Under the pieces are notes generated by a model. It saw nothing but the letters and a program-made list of their open reading frames with translations. It was not told where the DNA came from and did not search any database. A stretch of DNA of 64,000 nt from Microbacterium maritypicum MF109 (GTDB lineage: Bacteria > Actinomycetota > Actinomycetes > Actinomycetales > Microbacteriaceae), in assembly GCF_000455825.1 (NCBI RefSeq), contig NZ_ATAO01000013.1, positions 56,910-120,909 of the forward strand. The letters are read 5' to 3'. The position numbers and the translations under genes are program-made. Positions 24,470 through 32,209 of this stretch are shown one piece after another; position 1 is the first letter of the stretch; every line of letters starts with the position of its first letter.

Positions 24470-24916
24470 TCAGGTTCGGGAGAGGCCGAGCTGGAGGAGG
24501 GAGAGCGTTGTCGCGCGTGGGCGCGGGGGAGATGCAGACGATCGACGCAGAGCCTCGGATCCGGCTCGGAGTCGCGTGACCAGTGCCCGGCGGTGCGCTG
24601 CGCGTGTTCGCAGGAGCATCACGGCGAGCCCGCACAGCACGCCCAGAGCGCAGAGCGCAGCTCCGACGAGAGCGCTCGTCCCGCTGTCGGGTGCGGCGGT
24701 GACCTGCTCCTGGGCGGCTGCGGCCGCATGGTCGAATGCGTCGACGACTGCGGCGGTGAGGGAGGGGGCAGCGCCGTTCTCGTCCTGCGCCCCGTGGGTG
24801 GTCACGGCGAAGGCGAAGAGCAGCAGGAGCGCCAGGCTCGCCGTGGTAATGAGCCGCATTATCACCGGCGGGGCGACGATGCCCGCGGAACGGAGGATCC
24901 CGGGCGAGCGGCGCAT
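24470..24916 (-). CDS. Small membrane protein of unknown function (DUF6153-like layout)
   Basis: A 148-residue protein. A signal-anchor helix (MRLITTASLALLLLFAFAVTTHG) is followed by an ~45-residue extracellular Ala-rich segment, a second helix (SALVGAALCALGVLCGLAVMLL), and an Arg-rich basic tail. The layout is like DUF6153 proteins found near copper genes in Actinobacteria, but I cannot confirm the family. The ATG at 24916 is one option; the ATG at 24859, just before the signal helix, is equally possible. It lies upstream of the CtaG/LspA set on the same strand. Confidence 0.5.
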   Translation of the reverse strand: MRRSPGILRSAGIVAPPVIMRLITTASLALLLLFAFAVTTHGAQDENGAAPSLTAAVVDAFDHAAAAAQEQVTAAPDSGTSALVGAALCALGVLCGLAVMLLRTRAAHRRALVTRLRAGSEALRRSSASPPRPRATTLSLLQLGLSRT

Positions 24917-25085
24917 TCTCGGGATCCTACCCGCATCGGTTATCGGGTTCCTTCGCGCGCGAGGCGGTGTCGTAGGCTCGCTCTCGACGCCGTACCTCGG
25001 CTCGTGGTGAAACCAAGAACCACGTAGGCTGGGACTGCGTTCCATCAATGCATGTCGCACGACGACGTTCGAAGGAGAACATCAG

Positions 25086-25844
25086 ATGCAGATCAGCGGA
25101 CAGGGTGCACTCGTCACCGGCGGAGCCTCGGGTCTCGGACTCGCCACGGCGCGCCGGCTCGTCGCCGCGGGAGCGCACGTCACGATCATCGACCTCGCCT
25201 CGTCGAAGGGTGCCGAGATCGCGGACGAACTCGGTGGGCTGTTCGTCGCGGCCGACGTCACGAACGCGGATGAGGTGCAGGCGGCCGTCGCAGCCGCGCA
25301 GTCCGCCGCTCCGCTGCGGGTGGTCGTGAACTGCGCCGGCATCGCGCCGCCCGCCAAGGTGCTCGACCGCGAAGGCAACCCGGCTGTGCTCGCCGACTTC
25401 GAGCGCGTGATCCGCATCAACCTCGTCGGCACGTTCAACGTCATCTCGCAGGCATCCGCCGTGATCGCGAAGAACGAGCTGCACGACGAGGAGCGCGGCG
25501 TCATCGTGAACACCGCGAGCGTCGCCGCGTTCGACGGTCAGATCGGCCAACCCGCCTACTCCGCATCCAAGGGCGGTGTGCACGCCATGACCCTCCCGGT
25601 GGCGCGCGAGCTCGCCCGCTACGGCATCAGGGTGTGCACGATCGCTCCGGGCATCATGGAGACCCCGATGCTGATGGGTCTTCCGCAGGCGGCACAGGAC
25701 TCGCTCGGCCAGCAGGTGCCTTTCCCTTCGCGCCTCGGACGCCCCGACGAGTACGCCGCTCTCGTGCAGCAGATCGTCGAGAACGGCTACCTCAACGGCG
25801 AGACCATCCGCCTCGACGGTGCCATCCGCATGGCGCCGCGCTGA
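25086..25844 (+). CDS. SDR-family 3-hydroxyacyl-CoA dehydrogenase-like protein (HSD17B10 type)
   Basis: A 252-residue short-chain dehydrogenase. The NAD site is TGGASGLG near residue 12; D35 in TIIDLA suggests NAD over NADP. NCAG, catalytic Ser in [10 protein letters not shown] and YSASKGG (YxxxK) follow. The pattern '[33 protein letters not shown]' and the C-terminal '[14 protein letters not shown]' are typical of type II 3-hydroxyacyl-CoA dehydrogenases. A GAAGGAGAA site precedes the ATG, and a TAGGCT -10-like element lies ~55 bases upstream. Another SDR follows after 46 bases, so the two are probably co-transcribed in fatty-acid or related oxidation. Confidence 0.85.
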   Translation: MQISGQGALVTGGASGLGLATARRLVAAGAHVTIIDLASSKGAEIADELGGLFVAADVTNADEVQAAVAAAQSAAPLRVVVNCAGIAPPAKVLDREGNPAVLADFERVIRINLVGTFNVISQASAVIAKNELHDEERGVIVNTASVAAFDGQIGQPAYSASKGGVHAMTLPVARELARYGIRVCTIAPGIMETPMLMGLPQAAQDSLGQQVPFPSRLGRPDEYAALVQQIVENGYLNGETIRLDGAIRMAPR

Positions 25845-25890
25845 CCCGCGGCACCCCTCAGAACCCGCGATCGAGAACCCAGGAGAACCC

Positions 25891-26721
25891 ATGTCCCTTG
25901 CAGGCAAGACCATCTTGATGTCGGGCGGCAGCCGCGGCATCGGCCTCGCGATCGCGCTGAGGGCGGCTGCCGACGGTGCGAACATCGCGATGCTCGCGAA
26001 GACCGACACCCCGCATCCGAAGCTCGAAGGCACGATCCACACCGCGGCCGAGCAGATCCGCGCGGCCGGCGGCCAGGCTCTGCCGATCGTCGGCGACGTG
26101 CGCGACGACGACGACATCACCGAAGCGGTCATGAAGACGCAGGGCGAGTTCGGCGGCATCGACATCGTGATCAACAACGCCAGCGTCATCGACCTCTCGC
26201 GCTCGCTCGACCTGAACGCCAAGAAGTACGACCTGATGCAGGACGTCAACGTACGCGGCACGTTCATGCTCTCGCGCGCCGCCGTGCCGATCCTGAAGGA
26301 TGCCGAGAACCCGCACATCCTCTCGCTGTCGCCGCCCCTCAACCCGACCCCGAAGTGGTTGGGCGCGCACACCGGATACACGCTCGCGAAGTTCGGCATG
26401 ACCATGGCGACCCTCGGCCTCGCCGCCGAGTTCGCACGCGACGGGATCGCGGCCAACACCCTGTGGCCGCGCACCACGATCGCGACGGCGGCCGTGCAGA
26501 ACCTCCTCGGTGGCGACAAGGTCATGGCTGCGAGTCGCACGCCCGACATCTATGCGGACGCCGCGTATGCCGTGCTGCTCAAGCCCGCGGCGTCGTACAC
26601 CGGTCAGACGCTCATCGTCGAGGACGTGCTCGAGGCCGACGGTGTGACCGACTTCTCCGGCTATGCCGCGATCCCCGGCACTCCCGACAGCGCGCTCTTC
26701 CCCGACATCTTCCTCGACTGA
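25891..26721 (+). CDS. SDR-family oxidoreductase, HSDL2-like
   Basis: A 276-residue short-chain dehydrogenase with SGGSRGIG at the nucleotide site, NNAS, and an active-site YTLAKFG. The stretches 'AMLAKTDTPHPKLEGTIHTAAEQIRAAGGQ' and 'HILSLSPPLNPTPKWLGAHTGYTLAKFGMTM' are the signature of the hydroxysteroid dehydrogenase-like 2 group. It uses NADP or NAD on an unknown acyl or steroid-like substrate. The usual catalytic serine context is LSLSPP. An AGGAGAA site sets the ATG. It follows the HSD10-like gene and is probably in the same transcript. Confidence 0.85.
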   Translation: MSLAGKTILMSGGSRGIGLAIALRAAADGANIAMLAKTDTPHPKLEGTIHTAAEQIRAAGGQALPIVGDVRDDDDITEAVMKTQGEFGGIDIVINNASVIDLSRSLDLNAKKYDLMQDVNVRGTFMLSRAAVPILKDAENPHILSLSPPLNPTPKWLGAHTGYTLAKFGMTMATLGLAAEFARDGIAANTLWPRTTIATAAVQNLLGGDKVMAASRTPDIYADAAYAVLLKPAASYTGQTLIVEDVLEADGVTDFSGYAAIPGTPDSALFPDIFLD

Positions 26722-26724
26722 GGT

Positions 26725-26751
26725 TCCCGCGGCCCCGGAGTCAGAGCGGGA
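26725..26751. terminator. Weak hairpin between convergent SDR and TauE-like genes
   Basis: TCCCGC (26725-26730) can pair with GCGGGA (26746-26751) around a 15-base loop. It is short and without a U-tract, so only a possible terminator. Confidence 0.3.
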
Positions 26752-26765
26752 GCAGATAGATGGGG

Positions 26766-27515
26766 TCAGATCAGCAGGTAGACCGCACCGACGATCGTGA
26801 GTGCGATCACGATGCGGTCGAACACACGCTGATTCATGCGACGGGCGACCCGCAACCCGAGGAGCGCGCCGACCACCACGAGCGGCGCGAGCACGGCATC
26901 CATCAGCAGTACCGGTGGCTCGAACAGCCCGAGGCCCGCGAGGAACGGCACCTTGATCACGTTGATGATGGCGAAGAACCACGCGGAGGTACCGAGGAAC
27001 ACCTGCACCGGGGTGCGGGTGGCCAGGAAGTACATCGACATGACGGGCCCGCCGGCGTTCGCGACCATGGTCGTGAAGCCGCCGAGCGTGCCGTAGGCGC
27101 CTGCGAGCAGGATGCCGCTGGAGGGCGGTGACACGGTATCCGCTCTGCTCTGCCGCCACCGGCGCCACAGCGTCACGGCGATCATGAGCAGCAGGATCAC
27201 TCCGATCGCACGGCGCACCACACCATCGCCGGCGAGCGCGAGGAACGCGAATCCGACCAGCAGTCCCGCGATGACCGCGGGAGCGAGCCGCAGCAGCGTG
27301 GGCCAGTGCGCGTGCCGGCGGTAGGCGAACAGGGCGAACAGGTCGCCGACCATCAGGAGCAGCAGGGTCGCCGCGGTCGAGGTGCGGGCGGGCAGGACGG
27401 CCGCGAACAGCGCGATCGCCAGGATGCTCCCGCCCGGCAGTGCGGTCTTCGAGAGGCCGATGACCGCCGCCGCCACCGCGAGCGCCGCCCAGGCCCACGG
27501 GTCGAGGGCGATCAC
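26766..27515 (-). CDS. Sulfite exporter TauE/SafE family membrane protein
   Basis: A 249-residue protein of seven or eight helices. Two related halves each begin with a glycine-rich motif: 'AAAVIGLSKTALPGGSILAIA' in the first and 'AGAYGTLGGFTTMVANAGGPVMSMY' in the second. This is the TauE/SafE (DUF81) fold that exports sulfite or organosulfur anions; the exact substrate is unknown. The start is a GTG overlapping the upstream ankyrin-lipoprotein stop by four bases. Confidence 0.88.
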   Translation of the reverse strand: MIALDPWAWAALAVAAAVIGLSKTALPGGSILAIALFAAVLPARTSTAATLLLLMVGDLFALFAYRRHAHWPTLLRLAPAVIAGLLVGFAFLALAGDGVVRRAIGVILLLMIAVTLWRRWRQSRADTVSPPSSGILLAGAYGTLGGFTTMVANAGGPVMSMYFLATRTPVQVFLGTSAWFFAIINVIKVPFLAGLGLFEPPVLLMDAVLAPLVVVGALLGLRVARRMNQRVFDRIVIALTIVGAVYLLI

Positions 27516-28207
27516 CGTTCGAGCTCGGCGACGATCGCGTCGTAGCCCCTGGCCTTCGCGAGGTCGACCGGGAGCACGCCGTCGCCGTCCGGGATGCCGC
27601 TGTCGGCCCCGCCGTCGAGGAGGGCACGAACCACGTCGACGTAGGTCGAGGATCCGTCGCCGAGCACGATCGCCTCGTGCAGCGCCGTCCAGTTCAGGTC
27701 GTTGATGTGGTTCGGGTCGACGCCGGCCTCGAGCAGGATCTCGATCGTCGCGAGCAGTCCGCGCTCGGACGCCGGGATCAGGGCCGTGCCGCCGAAGCGG
27801 TTGGTGCTCGCGAGGTCGGCGCCGTTGTCGAGGGTCAGACGGAGGATCTCGTCATGTCCGCGCGCGCCCGCGTACAGGTAGGCGGAGTCCTGGATGTCGT
27901 CTTTGGCGTTCACGTCTGCCCCCGCCTCGATCAGGGCCCGGGCCGCGTCGACGTGGTTCGCCTTGGTCGCCGCCACCAGGGCTGTCATCCCGCCGGATCC
28001 GCGCGCCTCGATGTCCGCGCCCTCGTCGATCGCCGTCTGCACGGCGATCGCGTCTCCGTCCTCAGCGGCGGCGAGCAGATCGCGAGTGGCTTCGGTCATG
28101 GCAGCCTCCTGGGTCGACGGGGAAGGATGCGGCGCTGCTGTGCAGGCCGTCACGGTCAGCAGGGCAACTGTGACGGCGCCGACGGCCAACATCCTTCGCG
28201 CACGCAT
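27512..28207 (-). CDS. Ankyrin-repeat lipoprotein
   Basis: A 231-residue protein. A signal peptide with lipobox (LLTVTAC) gives a lipidated extracellular protein. After a short linker there are about five ankyrin repeats from ~residue 45 on: DLLAAAEDGDAIAVQTAIDEGADIEAR, GMTALVAATKANHVDAA..., and others ending in VDLAKARGYDAIVAELER. Surface ankyrin proteins bind other proteins; the partner is unknown, and the overlapping TauE-like exporter is the nearest candidate. The ATG at 28207 gives the natural n-region MRARR; the upstream ATG would add a non-signal extension. Confidence 0.85.
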   Translation of the reverse strand: MRARRMLAVGAVTVALLTVTACTAAPHPSPSTQEAAMTEATRDLLAAAEDGDAIAVQTAIDEGADIEARGSGGMTALVAATKANHVDAARALIEAGADVNAKDDIQDSAYLYAGARGHDEILRLTLDNGADLASTNRFGGTALIPASERGLLATIEILLEAGVDPNHINDLNWTALHEAIVLGDGSSTYVDVVRALLDGGADSGIPDGDGVLPVDLAKARGYDAIVAELER

Positions 28208-28278
28208 GCATCCGGTATACCAAAAGATGCCGGACATCGGGTGATCAACCTCGCGCGGTGATCAGTCCCGTGTGGCGG

Positions 28279-28917
28279 TCAGCTCCGCGCGGCGGTGAGT
28301 GCCGTGGCGAATCGCGCGGCGCGCTGCTCGATGTCGGCCCAGTCGCCGTTCGCGATCGAGGTTCCGTTCGCCAGGTCTCCGCCCGCACCGACCGCGACCG
28401 CGCCGGCGGTGAACCAGGCGGCCAGGTTGTCGGGGTTCACGCCGCCGGTGGGCATGAGCGGGGCGTCGGGGAACGGTCCCCGCAGGGCGCCGAGGTAGGA
28501 CGGGCCGCCGAGCGACGCCGGGAAGATCTTCACGACGTCGACGCCGAGCTCGAGCGCGCCCATGACCTCGGTCGGCGTCATCGCGCCGGTCATCACGACG
28601 CGGCCCGTGTCGAGCATGCTGCGCGTGAGGTGCGGCAGTGTGCCGGGGCTGACCAGGAACTCGGCTCCGGCATCCGCTGCGTGCTCGGCCTGTGCAGCGG
28701 TGGTCACAGTGCCCGCGCCGACGTAGGCGGCGTCGCCGTGGCGGGCGATGAGTTCGCGGATGACCGCCGGAGCGTCCGGGGTGGAGAAGGTCACCTCGAT
28801 GCCGGTGACACCGCCGCGGATGATCGCCTCCGAGGCCTCGATGGCCAGTTCAGGGGAGGGGGCGCGGAGGACGGCGAGGATGCCGGTCGTGCGGGCGCGG
28901 TCGAGACGGTCGGACAT
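28279..28917 (-). CDS. eda: KDPG/KHG aldolase (2-dehydro-3-deoxy-phosphogluconate aldolase)
   Basis: A 212-residue class I aldolase. The Schiff-base lysine is K130 (DVVKIFPAS) and the catalytic Glu is E41 (GIEVTF); VGAGTVTT and PTGGVNPDN bind the carboxylate or phosphate. It cleaves 2-keto-3-deoxy-6-phosphogluconate (or relatives) to pyruvate plus an aldehyde. No edd neighbour is seen. The promoter reads TTGTCA-17-GAGAAT on the minus strand (28974 to 28946). A TGTAATGACA operator-like word lies over the -35; the same word occurs at the ribokinase and sugar-importer promoters. Confidence 0.9.
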   Translation of the reverse strand: MSDRLDRARTTGILAVLRAPSPELAIEASEAIIRGGVTGIEVTFSTPDAPAVIRELIARHGDAAYVGAGTVTTAAQAEHAADAGAEFLVSPGTLPHLTRSMLDTGRVVMTGAMTPTEVMGALELGVDVVKIFPASLGGPSYLGALRGPFPDAPLMPTGGVNPDNLAAWFTAGAVAVGAGGDLANGTSIANGDWADIEQRAARFATALTAARS

Positions 28918-28945
28918 GGGGCTCCTTCATCGGGCGGGCACGTCC

Positions 28946-28974
28946 ATTCTCCCGGGCGCAGCCTGTAATGACAA
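28946..28974 (-). promoter_or_regulatory. Promoter of the KDPG aldolase gene
   Basis: Minus strand -35 TTGTCA (28974-28969), a 17-base spacer and -10 GAGAAT (28951-28946), with start expected near 28939. Confidence 0.5.
28964..28973. promoter_or_regulatory. TGTAATGACA operator-like site (eda)
   Basis: A GntR-style TGT-N4-ACA word overlapping the -35 of the aldolase promoter. It is identical to sites at 48249 and 57547 and one base off the site at 48276. Confidence 0.55.
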
Positions 28975-28979
28975 GTTGG

Positions 28980-29540
28980 TCAGGACGCGTGGGTGTGCGG
29001 CCAGGCCTCAATCAGGTCCTTCGATTCCTTGAGTCCGAGTCCCGTGTGCTCGCGGAGCGCCTTGATCGCGGCGATGGCGGAACCCCCAGCGACCATCCGG
29101 TCGATCTCGGAGGCCACCGAAGCCGGCAGCGACGCACGCACGGACGAAGGGGTCGCGACCATCGGGGTGATCGACGAGCGCGTGGCCGTGGCGTTCGACA
29201 CGGCGGCGAGGTGCGGCGCCGTGGTGCTGACCGACCAGTGGTCGATGCGGTCCTTCGCTTCCTTGAGGCCGACGCCCGAGTGGTCGCGGTACAGCTTGAT
29301 GGCGTGGATCTTCTGCCCGGCCCCGACGAGCCGGTCGATCTCGGCGATCACGCTCGGCGTCAAACCGGAGACGGCCGTCGACGCCGACGAAGCGGGAGCC
29401 GTGCGCGCGGTCGTCGGCGACGGGGTGAACACCTGCGGCTCTGGCAGCTTGGGGCGCATGCCGCGGACCGCGACGGCGAGGATCGCCACGACGACGATCA
29501 GGCCGACGACGATCGCGATGATCCACAGCACGGCATCCAT
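28980..29540 (-). CDS. Membrane-anchored protein with two ribosomal L7/L12 C-domain-like repeats
   Basis: A 186-residue protein. An N-terminal transmembrane helix ([22 protein letters not shown]) and a Ser/Thr/Pro linker lead to two copies of one ~38-residue module. The shared pattern is EIDR-V--G--I-AIK--R-H-G-GLKE-KD-I--W (about residues 65-103 and 143-180). This resembles the L7/L12 C-terminal domain with its GLKEAKD signature. Single-copy forms are known in Actinobacteria; the tandem, membrane-tethered form is unusual. It may dock ribosome-associated GTPases or another L7/L12 ligand at the membrane. No functional partner is adjacent. Confidence 0.75.
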   Translation of the reverse strand: MDAVLWIIAIVVGLIVVVAILAVAVRGMRPKLPEPQVFTPSPTTARTAPASSASTAVSGLTPSVIAEIDRLVGAGQKIHAIKLYRDHSGVGLKEAKDRIDHWSVSTTAPHLAAVSNATATRSSITPMVATPSSVRASLPASVASEIDRMVAGGSAIAAIKALREHTGLGLKESKDLIEAWPHTHAS

Positions 29541-29598
29541 GGGCTCAGTCTAGAGAGGTCACCGCCCGCGCCCCAGGGCCTTCCCATCCGCCACCGCG

Positions 29599-29604
29599 TA
29601 CCCT
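29599..29604 (+). promoter_or_regulatory. Leaderless-type -10 (TACCCT) of rlmN
   Basis: TACCCT ends seven bases before the rlmN ATG. A GGAGGG also lies directly before the ATG but too close to act as a normal ribosome site. Confidence 0.45.
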
Positions 29605-29611
29605 GGAGGGT

Positions 29612-30913
29612 ATGACCGAGACTCCCCGCACGCGCGAGACGCGCCCCGCAGCATCCGCGTCCGCCCCGCAGGGACGCCCCGCCCAGGGGAAGGTGCGCGA
29701 GACCAGGAAGCCACAGGTGCGCCCTGCCACCGAGGGATGGACCCAGCAGAAGGACGCCGAGGGGCGTCCACTGCTGCAGTTCGCGAGCCCCAAGCGCGGC
29801 AAGCCGCCGGTGCACCTGGCTGACCTCACGCCGGCCGAGCGCGTCGAGAAGGTGAAAGAGCTCGGCCTGCCCGGCTTCCGTGCCAAGCAGCTGTCGACGC
29901 ACTACTTCCGTCACTACACGTCGGACCCCGAGCAGATGACCGACCTCCCGGCCGACACCCGCGAGCAGCTCGTCGCCGGGATGCTCCCGCCGCTGCTCAC
30001 CGAGGTCCGCCGCCTCGAGACCGACCGCGGCGACACGATCAAGTTCCTGTGGCGCCTGCACGACGGCGCCCTGGTCGAGTCGGTTCTCATGCGCTACCCC
30101 GGCCGCATCACGCTGTGCGTGTCGAGCCAGGCCGGCTGCGGCATGAACTGCCCGTTCTGCGCGACCGGCCAGGCGGGCCTGACCCGCAACATGTCGACCG
30201 CCGAGATCATCGAACAGATCGTGCGCGCCAACCGGCTCATCGCCGAGGGCGGTCTGGGCGGCAAGAAGTCCGACGACCACAGCATGGAGCGCGTCTCGAA
30301 CATCGTCTTCATGGGGATGGGCGAGCCGCTCGCCAACTACAAGCGCGTGATGGATGCGGTGCGCTCGATGGTCGCTCCGCAGCCGGACGGGCTCGGGATG
30401 AGCGCCCGCGGCATCACGGTCTCGACGGTGGGCCTGGTGCCCGCGATCAAGAAGCTCGCCGACGAGAACATCCCGGTGACCTTCGCGCTGTCGCTGCACG
30501 CCCCCGACGACCGCCTGCGTGACGAGCTCATCCCGGTGAATTCGCGCTGGAAGGTCGACGAGGCCCTCGACGCCGCCTACGACTATTACGCCAAGACCGG
30601 TCGCCGCGTCTCGATCGAGTACGCCCTGATCAAGGACATGAACGATCACGCCTGGCGTGCCGATCTGCTGGCGGAGAAGCTCAACCAGCGTGGACGCGGC
30701 TGGGTGCACGTGAACCCGATCCCGCTGAATCCCACGCCGGGCTCGATCTGGACGGCGTCGGAGAAAGACGTCACAAACGAGTTCGTGCGCAGGCTCAACG
30801 ACGCCGGCATCCCGACGACTCTCCGCGACACCCGCGGCAAGGAGATCGACGGCGCCTGCGGTCAGCTGGTCGCCACGACCGAGGATGAGGCCGCCTCCGC
30901 CGCGATGGCCTGA
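29612..30913 (+). CDS. rlmN: 23S rRNA (adenine-2503-C2)-methyltransferase
   Basis: A 433-residue radical SAM enzyme that methylates C2 of A2503 in 23S rRNA and A37 in some tRNAs. The iron-sulfur cluster motif is C176-x3-C180-x2-C183 in [27 protein letters not shown] binds SAM, and the methyl-carrying Cys near the C-terminus is C416 in GACGQLVA. An N-terminal extension of ~50 residues (Pro/Ala/Arg-rich) precedes the usual start of the fold. The last 52 bases overlap, tail to tail, the end of the oxidoreductase gene on the other strand. Confidence 0.96.
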   Translation: MTETPRTRETRPAASASAPQGRPAQGKVRETRKPQVRPATEGWTQQKDAEGRPLLQFASPKRGKPPVHLADLTPAERVEKVKELGLPGFRAKQLSTHYFRHYTSDPEQMTDLPADTREQLVAGMLPPLLTEVRRLETDRGDTIKFLWRLHDGALVESVLMRYPGRITLCVSSQAGCGMNCPFCATGQAGLTRNMSTAEIIEQIVRANRLIAEGGLGGKKSDDHSMERVSNIVFMGMGEPLANYKRVMDAVRSMVAPQPDGLGMSARGITVSTVGLVPAIKKLADENIPVTFALSLHAPDDRLRDELIPVNSRWKVDEALDAAYDYYAKTGRRVSIEYALIKDMNDHAWRADLLAEKLNQRGRGWVHVNPIPLNPTPGSIWTASEKDVTNEFVRRLNDAGIPTTLRDTRGKEIDGACGQLVATTEDEAASAAMA

Positions 30914-31485
30914 GGCCGGCCGGCACGGCGGGCGTCGACGGCGCCGAGGTGCTCGGCGCGGTCGAGCCACCGGGAGATCGTGGTCTCGCTCGCATCCTTC
31001 ACGCCGAGCATGCAATGGGTGCGCACCGAGCGGATCCCGCAGAAGCGCATCGTGCCTCGGGCGACGTGGGTCTGGGCGGGCAGCCCCGTGAAGGGTGTGA
31101 AGTACCAGGGCGTGTCCGCGAGCAGCAGCAGCCTGCCCCGTCGCGCGGGCAGCAGTCCCTCGACGAGCCCGAGCTTCGTGTAGCGGTACTCCTGCTGCGG
31201 CAGCAGGGCGCGGTCGAAGAAGCCCTTGAGCAGCGCGGGCACCGACCCCCACCACAGCGGCGTCGCGATGACGATCGTGTCGGCGTCCTGCAGCGCGCGC
31301 TTCGCCTCGACGAGGTCGGGCTCGAGCGTCATGCGCTCGCGGTAGCCGAAGCGCAGGTTCGGGTCGAAGCCGAGGTCGCGGAGGGCGAGCACACGGGCGT
31401 CGCCGTGCCCTGCGGCGTAGCGCTGGGCGAGAGCGGCGGTCAGGGAGCGGGCGTCGGGGTGGCCGTCGATCACGAGAGCGGGCAT
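30862..31485 (-). CDS. NAD(P)H-dependent oxidoreductase, flavodoxin-like fold
   Basis: A 207-residue FMN-dependent quinone reductase-like protein. Features are [20 protein letters not shown] at the N-terminus (phosphate loop), [19 protein letters not shown], and [11 protein letters not shown], as in the NQO1/MdaB-like family. It probably reduces quinones or electrophiles at NAD(P)H expense. It diverges from a TetR regulator gene across twin palindromes, so induction through release of TetR is likely. An AGGA site seven bases before the ATG supports the start. The C-terminal ~30 residues ([18 protein letters not shown]) overlap rlmN coding and are probably non-conserved. Confidence 0.85.
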   Translation of the reverse strand: MPALVIDGHPDARSLTAALAQRYAAGHGDARVLALRDLGFDPNLRFGYRERMTLEPDLVEAKRALQDADTIVIATPLWWGSVPALLKGFFDRALLPQQEYRYTKLGLVEGLLPARRGRLLLLADTPWYFTPFTGLPAQTHVARGTMRFCGIRSVRTHCMLGVKDASETTISRWLDRAEHLGAVDARRAGRPQAIAAEAASSSVVATS

Positions 31486-31499
31486 TTCCGGTTCCTATC

Positions 31500-31530
31500 T
31501 GGACAGTGTCAAGCTGGTGGACACTGTCAA
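31500..31530. promoter_or_regulatory. Twin TetR-type operators
   Basis: Two copies of a 13-bp near-palindrome, TGGACA-N-TGTCAA, at 31500-31512 and 31518-31530. Their centres are 18 bases apart, and each has a GACA-N-TGTC core. They also form part of a 15+15 inverted repeat (31495-31509 with 31521-31535, 14 matches). They sit between the divergent oxidoreductase and TetR genes and should serve both promoters. Confidence 0.75.
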
Positions 31531-31541
31531 GATAGGAGAGG

Positions 31542-32123
31542 ATGTTGCTCATGTCAAGTTCCAAGGACGGGTACCACCACGGCGATCTCGCCCGTGCTCT
31601 GGAAGACGCCGCCATGCAGCTGCTGGAGCGGATGCCCGCGGCGGAGATCAGCCTGCGCGAGGTCGCCAGGGCCGCGAACGTCAGCCACAACGCCCCGTAC
31701 CATCACTTCTCCGACCGCCTGGGACTGCTCAAGGCGATCGCCGAGCGCAGCATGGCCGATCTCCTGGGCCAGGTGAGCACCGCTGCCGTGAAGGCCTCGA
31801 CCCCGCGGGCCGCGCTCGCCGACGGGGGCTCGGCGTACATCCGCTTCGCCGTCGAGCACCCGCACGCGTTCGACGCCGTCTACGATCCGACGGTCTGCGT
31901 GCCCGGATCCCCGACTCCCACCATGGCGCCGTTGATCGACGGGCTCGAGGCGGTGCTCGCCGAGGGGGCGGCGGCAGTCGGCCTCGATCGACCGACAGAT
32001 GTCGTCGCGCTGTGGGGACTGATCCACGGGCTCGGCACGCTCGCTGCGGCAGGCCACTTCACGCTCGAGGACGGACTGTCGGCCTACGCCGCGGCCCTCG
32101 ATCGGCTGCTTCCCGCGGAGTGA
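31542..32123 (+). CDS. TetR/AcrR family transcriptional regulator
   Basis: A 193-residue repressor. The N-terminal helix-turn-helix is 'MQLLERMPAAEISLREVARAANVSHNAPYHHFSDRLGLLKAIAE', with YHHF in the recognition helix. The C-terminal ligand domain is of TetR_C_13/WHG type (YIRFAVEHPHAFDAVYDP...LWGLIHGLGTLAAAG). Ligand is unknown, probably a toxic electrophile or quinone given the divergent reductase. ATGs at 31542 and 31551 are both possible; GGAG is 3 and 12 bases away respectively. Twin operators immediately upstream imply autorepression. Confidence 0.88.
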   Translation: MLLMSSSKDGYHHGDLARALEDAAMQLLERMPAAEISLREVARAANVSHNAPYHHFSDRLGLLKAIAERSMADLLGQVSTAAVKASTPRAALADGGSAYIRFAVEHPHAFDAVYDPTVCVPGSPTPTMAPLIDGLEAVLAEGAAAVGLDRPTDVVALWGLIHGLGTLAAAGHFTLEDGLSAYAAALDRLLPAE

Positions 32124-32197
32124 TCCGTCACGGTTGCGTCGTCCAACCTGTGAGTCGCTCAAAGCACTCTTCCACGCGATGCACAGGCGAGGTTTCG

Positions 32198-32203
32198 TAG
32201 ATT
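32198..32203 (+). promoter_or_regulatory. Leaderless-type -10 (TAGATT) of the DUF4407 gene
   Basis: TAGATT ends six bases before the ATG at 32210; no ribosome site is present. Confidence 0.5.
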
Positions 32204-32209
32204 GTTCGA

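Noticed and set aside
24069..25027. Long overlapping plus-strand frames near 24-25 kb
   Set aside because: They run antisense to two small membrane protein genes that have ribosome sites and membrane helices; the plus frames have neither.
26725..26751. A strong terminator between the SDR and TauE-like genes
   Set aside because: The stem is only six base pairs with a 15-base loop; kept only as a low-confidence feature.
29498..31690. A 730-residue minus-strand frame across rlmN
   Set aside because: It is composed of the shadows of rlmN and the oxidoreductase in a wrong frame, and crosses the twin operators and the TetR gene.
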